Assembly (NCBI RefSeq): GCF_037893015.1
Contig: NC_133658.1
Coordinates: 880,346,543 to 880,410,542 of the forward strand
Direction of reading: 5' to 3'
Length of the DNA stretch: 64,000 nucleotides
From: Macrotis lagotis
Lineage: Eukaryota > Chordata > Mammalia > Peramelemorphia > Peramelidae
In this document: in pieces, positions 57,930 to 64,000 of the stretch
Numbering within the stretch: the stretch's first letter is position 1
Layout of the letters: each line of letters starts with the position of its first letter
Position numbers and translations under genes: made by a program
The notes under the pieces: generated by a model
Databases searched by the model: none
What the model saw: only the letters and a program-made list of their open reading frames with translations
Told to the model about the DNA's origin: nothing

Positions 57930-58200
57930 AATTAACTTGGTATCACAGCTCTGGAGTGAGAGAGGCCCAAGAGATCATTTAGAACAAGCCTTTCATTTTA
58001 TACCTAAGGACACTGAGGATCAGAAAGGCCTTAGGATCTTAGGTCCTAGATGCTGGGCTGAAAGTGATCCCAGAGATCACTTAGTCTAATCCCCTTACTT
58101 TACAAATGAGAACAGAAATGACTGCCTGGAGAACTACTCCTGTCCAAGACAGTTTGAACCCAAGACTTCCTGACTGTGTTCTGTTCACTATCTCCCTGGG
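57930..58200 (-). mobile_element. MIR-type SINE remnants, minus strand
   Basis: Two overlapping remnants: 'cctttcattttatacctaag' near 57,990 and 'cccttactttacaaatgaga' near 58,090. Confidence 0.6.
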
Positions 58201-58399
58201 TGGAAGAACATTAGTCGGGAAGCAAGTTGGTCCCAAACTTGCCAGAAGATAAAATTTAGTTATGAGATGTCCACATTCACTGGTTGTGGATCTGTCCTCT
58301 ATATGACCCCATCTGAGCTAGTTGATCTCCACATACTTGGAGGAACTTTCAAAGAGGAGGGAACTGGACAAGATGACCTTAGATGGATTTATTTAGCTC

Positions 58400-59090
58400 T
58401 GAATAATAATAATTATTATTATAATAACTGGTATTTCTATAACACTTTCAGGTTTACAAAGCACTTAAATACCTAATTTGATATAACAGCCAAGGTGGGA
58501 AGGGGAGGAGGAAGGCACTCTTATTATTCTCATTTTACTGATGAAACAATTATCATTGAGCAAGAGAAATGAGGATATTTTACACCAATAGGCAAATAGT
58601 CTTTATCCCAGCTGAATAAAGAGAGGGAGAAGGTACTAAGGAACTCCCAACTCTCAATCAAAGAGACTTGGAAATTGGCTTTTCAAGATTGGCAGCAACA
58701 CCACTCCCCCCACCCTTTGCCAAACTCTATCACACTTCATACATGCCTTAATTTAGAACTGTAGAGATCCTCCTGGTTTGGAGAGCAAAAGAGGAAACTG
58801 AAGCTTTATTTAAAAGTTTGTTATGAATTATCTCTAGAATCTGACCTGTCAGGATGGGATCCAGAGAATCATCAAGTCTCAGTTCCTGAGACCTTGTATT
58901 TAGAGCTAGAAGGGACCTTAGAGGTCATTGAATCCAACCCTCTCTGGTGAGGAAACTAGACTCAAGAAGAATAAATAACAGGTATAGAAAATACAGAGCT
59001 GGGATTTAAACTCAAATATTCTGCTCTGTCTTTAAATCTGGCATTCTTTCCAATGTGACACATGTTAGAAGTCATGCCATCCAATACATA
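58400..59090. mobile_element. CORE-SINE remnants
   Basis: 58,405-58,560 carries the 'aataataataattattatta' lead and 'aggtttacaaagcacttaaa' of a minus-direction MIR. 58,894-59,090 is a second minus copy ('tagagctagaagggacctta', 'gaggtcattgaatccaaccc'). Confidence 0.65.
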
Positions 59091-59154
59091 GTGTTCCTTT
59101 CTAGTCCAGGCATTTCAGTGTACTCAACTCCTTGTGTCCCTATTTGGGTTTGGG

Positions 59155-59365
59155 TTTTTTTTTTTTTTGGCAAATATAATGGAATGGTTGACCATTTCCT
59201 TCTCTAGCTCATTTCACAGATGAGGAAACTGAGATAAAAGGGGTTAAGTGACTTGCTGAAAGTCACACAGCTAGTAAAGGTCTGAGGTCACATTTGAACT
59301 CTGGCCTTCCTGACCCTTGGTCTAGCACTCCATGCACTAAGGCACCACCTAGCTGCCATTGTACT
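59155..59365 (-). mobile_element. tRNA-headed CORE-SINE, minus strand
   Basis: T-run then 'ggcaaatataatggaatggt', 'tcacagatgaggaaactgag', 'agtcacacagctagtaaagg' and 'gcaccacctagctgcc'. It is the same body type as the 36.96 kb SINE without the BovB-like tail. Confidence 0.88.
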
Positions 59366-59454
59366 GTGTTAAAAGGGCTCTTGAAAAGATTCTAGAGTCC
59401 AGCCCATGGCTTTTGTGGGAATCCCATTTATAACATCCTTTCTAGTGGACAGTC

Positions 59455-59770
59455 CTAGGATGGTGGTGTTTGTCTTTCATTCCTGAAGGTGATGCCATGA
59501 TATGCATGTGAATTGGATTAAAGTATAGGATACAAGTCATCAGCCTCACACCTCCAGGGCCATCTAGATTCATCAAGGCCTCCCACTCCACTTTGGGACA
59601 CTTAACTGTCAGAAATTGTTTCCTTACACTGGTCCTAAACCTGCTTCTCCTGCTGCTGCCCATTGCTCCTAGTTCCCACCAAGAACTAAAGAGAATAAGT
59701 AAATCCACTCTCATGTGATGGCTCTTCAGATATTGGAAGAGAGATGTCTTGTTCCAAGAGGGTGAGGGGC
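59455..59770 (-). mobile_element. MAR1-type SINE tail and an older repeat
   Basis: 59,455-59,580 is the complement of the MAR1 tail ('gtttgtctttcattcctgaa', 'gtgatgccatgatatgcatg'). 59,585-59,770 belongs to an old repeat also present near 63.8 kb ('gcccattgctcctagttccc', 'tcttcagatattggaagaga'). Confidence 0.6.
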
Positions 59771-60099
59771 TGAGAAAGAAGGCTGATTTAATGGAGAATA
59801 GAAGCCTAGATGCCTCAAAGATGGCCACAGTGGATTAGCACTTAGACTTTGCTCTCTAATTCTTGTGGCTGGCTCCTGGATATTTACTACTCCCAATTCA
59901 TTTTCAGTGAGGTGTCACAAAACCAGCCAAACCCAGGAAACATAGTTGGGAGAAGACTAGTGGGGTGTCCTAGGCCAAGGGACCCGAAAAGCAATTGTTG
60001 ACTGCTTATTCCATGCAAGGCAGAGATCCTTTGACTTTTTAACTCAATTCCTTATCACCAATGTCTTACTCATATTAAGAACTTCATAATGCTCAGTGA

Positions 60100-60220
60100 A
60101 TGAATGATTGCTTTATGAATGAATGAATGGATTTATGAATGAAAAACTTTGTTCTTAATCCTTCAGGAAACTTCAAAAGAAATAGATATCACAATCTCTG
60201 GGAGCTTATGGTCTAATTGG
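60100..60220 (+). repeat. GAAT-rich tract and old repeat piece
   Basis: An imperfect (GAAT)n stretch at 60,098-60,142 is followed by a sequence like the unnamed repeat ('atctctgggagcttatggtc'). Confidence 0.5.
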
Positions 60221-60224
60221 GGAG

Positions 60225-60275
60225 TGTGTGTATATATATATATGTATATATATATATATACATATATATATACAG

Positions 60276-60313
<38 letters not shown>

Positions 60314-60322
60314 ACACACATC
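60225..60322 (+). repeat. (TA)n-(CA)n composite microsatellite
   Basis: GT and TA units to about 60,272, then about 20 CA units with one interruption. Confidence 0.95.
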
Positions 60323-60514
60323 TGTGAAGATACTTGAAAAGAAATTGGGTAAATTAATTTAGACCCAACTGAGAGATAAATGATTAGGGAAACAAAGTGA
60401 CAGAATGGTGAGTGTAATGATGGGAGGAGGCTTCCTAGAGAAAGTGAGCCATCCAGGAGGGATGTTTTTTAGTCATGGAAGAGATGATAGTGAGGTCATC
60501 TCAAGCCTCCCCCC

Positions 60515-60820
60515 AGGAGAATGTTAATTCTTTGAGGGCAGGAATGAGTTTCATCTTGTCTTTATATTCCATTGTGCAGTGTTAGTACTAATAACTTAAA
60601 TACTTGTTGAATGAATGAATAAGTGAATGTCTGAAAGTCACAGAAAGGGAAGTACAATGGATTGGACTGGTCCTAGAACTTTTAGGGACTCTAGGGTTCA
60701 ATTAGTCTTCTTTTCTCATTTTGTGGATCAGGAAACTGAGGCTCAGAGAGCTTCAGTGACTTGTCCAAAGTCACACAACTAGTAAATTACAGAACTGAGA
60801 TTCCAACCCAAAGATGGAAG
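60515..60820. mobile_element. L2 3' end and MIR
   Basis: 60,515-60,625, plus: 'gttaattctttgagggcagg', 'cttgttgaatgaatgaata'. 60,690-60,820, minus MIR: 'caggaaactgaggctcagag', 'gacttgtccaaagtcacaca'. Confidence 0.75.
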
Positions 60821-61059
60821 CCTGAATGGAAGAACAGGGAGAACTCAATTGAAAATCAGGACTGATATGAGGGGGAAACCTTGAAACCCCCAGACCATTT
60901 TAAAGCAAAATCCACTGAGAATTTGTTCCCAGATTCCTGGACATCCACATACAGATTCAAATTGCAGAGCTGACTATGCAGTGAAGTGTTGAACTCTGGT
61001 CTTTCTCCATTCAAAGCATCTTGTTGACATTCTGAAGTCCCAAACTCTCCCCAGATCCA

Positions 61060-61345
61060 TCCCCTGATAACACTGACGCCAGCAGGGAAGGGCCAGGCCC
61101 AAGCTATGGTGTTTGACCTCTGTCCCAGAGGAGATTAAAACGATTCCTAATTAATAGTCTGTAGAATAGATAGTTACCTTGACTGGCAAGTAATTGAGAG
61201 CCCACGGCCACTGGAGGCTGACCCATAAATTGTGCCTAATTAGCCCAGGGTCAGGCCACCAGCCACTGGGTGCTTCTAACCTAATTAGGTCTTCCTGGAG
61301 ACATTGCATCACTGGGATCCCACTTCTCTTCACAAAGGCTGGCTT
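61060..61345. promoter_or_regulatory. Candidate intronic element with homeodomain motifs
   Basis: Repeat-free block with three CCTAATTA motifs (61,146-61,153; 61,235-61,242; 61,280-61,287), a TAATTGA at 61,191-61,197, and a perfect 12-bp palindrome ACCTAATTAGGT (61,279-61,290). Nuclear-receptor half-sites TGACCC (61,219) and GGGTCA (61,248) lie between them. It looks like a possible enhancer; conservation is untested. Confidence 0.35.
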
Positions 61346-61560
61346 TTATGTTGACCTGGCTGAGTGACCTCCAAATGATACTTCTGGTAGGAGGAAAGTT
61401 GGCAGAGAGAGAGTCCTGCCTTTTATCCTTTGAAATATACCTCTCATCTCACCTTCTCTCAGAAGCCATTTCCTGCAGGGTCAGACTTGGTCTCAAAACA
61501 CCACTGACCCTATATGTCTGGCCTTTGATTAGATAATGAGACAGTTTATAGATTCTGGGG

Positions 61561-61930
61561 CAAAATTTTTTCTTTAATTTTTATTGAAAACTTTGTTTTT
61601 AGGTCACATATATTTCCAAATATGTCCCTTTCCCCTCCCCTTTCCAATGTGCCCTATTTTAATAGATTTTTAAAAAGAGAAATGAAAAATATCCAGCAAA
61701 ACAATCTATCTCCACTCCATCTAACAGTATATTCAGTATTCCATACTCATAGTTCCTCACTTCTGAAAAAAGAAACAAGGTTATATATTTTCCCATTTCT
61801 CTAGGGCCAATTCTGGTCATTATAATTAAAAAACTTTCAGTTTACATTTGTGTATTATTTTCCTTCTAATCATTTCACTCTGCATCAATTCATGTAAATC
61901 TTCCTGTGCTTTTTCGAATTCTTCCTACTT
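61561..61930 (-). mobile_element. L1 3' region, minus strand
   Basis: 'ttctttaatttttattgaaa', 'ccatactcatagttcctcac', 'ctggtcattataattaaaaa', 'cactctgcatcaattcatgt' and 'cttcctgtgctttttcgaat' are the complement of another marsupial L1 3' subfamily. Confidence 0.8.
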
Positions 61931-62241
61931 ACCTTTTGTTAGACACAGTCACATGGACAAAGAGCCTGCTCCAAAACCAAGAAGACCTGGGTCAGTCAGT
62001 CCCTATCTCTGAGACCCTAGGAAAGTGTCCTGATCATTTCTCAAAAAGTATAAATTGCAAAGAAGACATAATCCACATTGGCAGAATAAATTCTTTACCA
62101 CTGTCCTTCAACAATGAAATCACAGGCCCAGAGTCCCTTTTCTAACAGATTAGTGATAGCCTATTATGTTCACAGGCCACATTCTGTTTAGCCATTATCA
62201 AGGGGCACAGAAACCACCCTGGGGTAGTGTCTCTTTCCTTT

Positions 62242-62382
62242 TTTTTTTTAAATTTAAGGCAGTGGGGTTAAGTGACTTGCCCAAGGCCACACAGGAAATT
62301 AAGTGTCTGAGGTGGGATTTGAACTCAGATACTCCTGACTCCAGGGCAGGTGCTCTATCCACTGTGCCACCTAGCTGCCCCC
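62242..62382 (-). mobile_element. WSINE1-like SINE, minus strand
   Basis: T-rich start, 'gcagtggggttaagtgactt', 'gatttgaactcagatactcc', 'actgtgccacctagctgccc'. Target duplication TCTCTTTCCTTT (62,230-62,241 and 62,384-62,395), 12 bp. Confidence 0.93.
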
Positions 62383-62459
62383 TTCTCTTTCCTTTGTAAC
62401 AACACTTGTTTCCTCCTTCCTTCAATATTCAGAGGTCTCCTAGTTAATTGGAAAGGGCA

Positions 62460-62790
62460 GCTATATGATCTTCCATCAGTCACTTAACTTGAGCCTCAAT
62501 TTCCACATCAATAAAATGGAGATAATAGTACTTGCCCAGGCCCTCTCCTTTGCCGGACTTTTGTGAACAAAAGAAACATTAGATAAAATGACTTGGTTCT
62601 TGTGCACTGAGGGAAGGCAAAGCAAATTTAGTCACAGGATCTAGAAGGGAAAGGGACCTTAGAGATTATCCATCCCATTCTCTTGTTTCATAGATGAAGA
62701 ACTAAGAAAGGTCCAGAAATATTAAATGGCTTGTCCAAGGTCAAAAGGTATCCATTGACTGAGCCAGGACCTCTCATCTTAAATTTAATC
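62460..62790. mobile_element. MIR-type SINE remnants
   Basis: Plus remnant 62,470-62,600 ('tcacttaacttgagcctcaa') and minus remnant 62,640-62,790 ('gggaccttagagattatcca', 'ggcttgtccaaggtcaaaag'). Confidence 0.6.
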
Positions 62791-62799
62791 AAATAGGAA

Positions 62800-63230
62800 G
62801 GTGACTATCCCCCCAACACCCTCCCCCACACACACACCTCTTGCTGGTGCTATGGACATCCTCTTCCATCTAGTAAAGGACAGTTTGTTGGGCGAATTCT
62901 GAAACCACATATAAATGGTTGAGGATTATTTTTTTAAGTTGTTATCTATCCCATTATAATCAGTATATGGAGTGTGGTTTTCTAGCACATGATTTATCCT
63001 GTATAAGTACATTTACAAAGGCCACCCTTCTTTATATCCTGGATGGATCCAAAGTGGAGTTACTGACTGGATGGAGATGATGTGAGTGGATAGTTTGGTA
63101 GGAAGTGAGGTGACCCATGTGAGGCCTCCTTCTCACAGACATGTGCTTTGTTATTAACAGCTTTTCCTACTTTATATTTCCAGTCTTTCCCTCCCAATCC
63201 CCTCATCCATCTCTTGGCTTTGGCAGGGAA
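62800..63230. other. Intron 1, unassigned
   Basis: No exon and no repeat recognised, except a short CA/C-rich tract near 62,811-62,838. Confidence 0.4.
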
Positions 63231-63239
63231 GAGGGTTAT

Positions 63240-64000
63240 TCTTCTGTTTCCATGGTAGAGAAGCTAAGACCTAGAAAGACCCAGTGAATTTTCCAGTGTC
63301 ACACAGCAGACCAGCCTTAGAGCTGAGGCCCCAGAGTCTCTGCAGCTCCTGAGTCAGGTTGCTTTTCAGAAGGGGTGGCGAGTAGCAGAACAGGCTTCCA
63401 CACCCTGGGCCCACTCATTTTCCTTAGCCCCACATGGGCAGAACTGAGAGGAATGGGTGGGACTAGCAGAGAAGCTGGTTTAGGTTCAAGATAGGAGTTA
63501 GGGGAGGAGAAACTTAATAACAATAAGAATTATTCTGCCCCCTATCCCCCCAAAAAGGTAAAAAGGGCTAACTTTCTGACTTGATAAGCAGTGAGTTCTC
63601 CATTATTGGGTACTGATATTGAGACTGAATAGAGCCTGATACTTGCTAAAAATGTGATTCATGGCAAATGGATGGTCATTTATTAGACATGGTGTGGAAG
63701 AGATAACCTGTTAAGTCCCTTCCAGTTCTAAGAATCTGTAATTCCCAGAAACACTGCAAGAGTAGAATGGACCTCAGAAATGATGTGGTTCAATCCCTCC
63801 CTGGACAATAATTACCTTTACAATATTGCAGACAAATGGTCATGTCTTTTTTGAAAGCCCTCTAGCAATGAGAAATCCATGACTTACCCGGCCACCTATT
63901 ATTAGACATGAGGAAGTTTTTTCTTGTTTTAAATCTCAATCTGTCACTTTGTACTCATTGCTCTTAATTATGTCCTCTGGAAGCAAGTTTAATCCTTCTT
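63240..64000. repeat. MIR remnant and old repeat at the right edge
   Basis: 63,260-63,360 has a MIR core complement ('tgtcacacagcagaccagcc'). 63,730-64,000 matches the old repeat at 59.6 kb ('ggaagttttttcttgtttta', 'tgtactcattgctcttaatt', 'cctctggaagcaagtttaat') and runs off the window. Confidence 0.5.

Larger units (their letters stand above)
47362..64000 (+). other. DHRS3: DHRS3 intron 1 (incomplete)
   Basis: Begins with GTGAGC right after the exon 1 lysine codon. I read downstream for the expected exon 2 start (IVLWGRTEKC-like coding sequence after an AG) and found none to 64,000. The intron is therefore at least 16.6 kb here, in keeping with a long first intron. It contains repeats and several candidate control sites listed separately. 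Confidence 0.8.

Noticed and set aside
1-64000. Endogenous retrovirus or other LTR element
   Set aside because: I found no paired LTRs, primer-binding site or gag/pol/env motifs. All RT motifs seen belong to LINEs.
47500-64000. DHRS3 exon 2
   Set aside because: No sequence coding for the expected IVLWGR-type start or the NNAA motif was found on the + strand; exon 2 probably lies beyond the window.

Overview
This window looks like marsupial nuclear DNA. It is crowded with tRNA-headed SINEs of the marsupial WSINE1/MAR1 type, marsupial-style L1 3' ends, L2/MIR relics and a CR1-type LINE. The abundant short SINE with the 'CCTTGCAAAAACC' tail suggests an Australian (dasyurid-like) lineage; that part is recalled family knowledge, not a search. 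Only one protein-coding exon is convincing.

Layout. 1-45,300: gene-poor intergenic DNA, a layered record of transposons. Main items are an APE-type LINE (2.8-5.8 kb) split by a SINE, broken L2 copies (9-17 kb), a diverged 0.4-kb tandem duplication (17.35-18.07 kb), long alternating purine/pyrimidine tracts (18.1-19.6 kb), a half-L1-like element with another L1 3' end and SINEs nested in it (21.2-25.6 kb), a CR1 fragment (28.0-28.5 kb), and two pieces of an R4/Dong-like LINE (37.1-37.96 and 40.15-40.64 kb) separated by a second L1/HAL1-like element. 45,365-45,855: a 105-bp tandem array built from a MIR-like SINE fragment. About 45,880-47,780: a strong CpG island with a TATA box, a PBX-MEIS-type decamer and exon 1 of DHRS3 on the + strand (coding 47,167-47,361). 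47,362-64,000: DHRS3 intron 1. It begins with five CCGGGG hexamers at the splice donor, followed by a GT-rich minisatellite, an AP-1 plus DR3 nuclear-receptor-like site, and ordinary SINE/LINE/MIR content. Near 61.1-61.3 kb there is a unique-looking cluster of homeodomain motifs. Exon 2 was not found, so intron 1 is at least 16.6 kb here.

DHRS3 (retSDR1) is a membrane-anchored short-chain dehydrogenase that reduces all-trans-retinal to retinol and so limits retinoic acid synthesis. The window holds its promoter, first exon and part of intron 1, so the items of functional interest are possible control elements: the TALE/TATA core promoter, the DR3 and AP-1 sites, and the CCTAATTA cluster. No operon, CRISPR array, tRNA gene or LTR retrovirus was recognised. 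Family names for old repeats are judgements from memory, without alignment.
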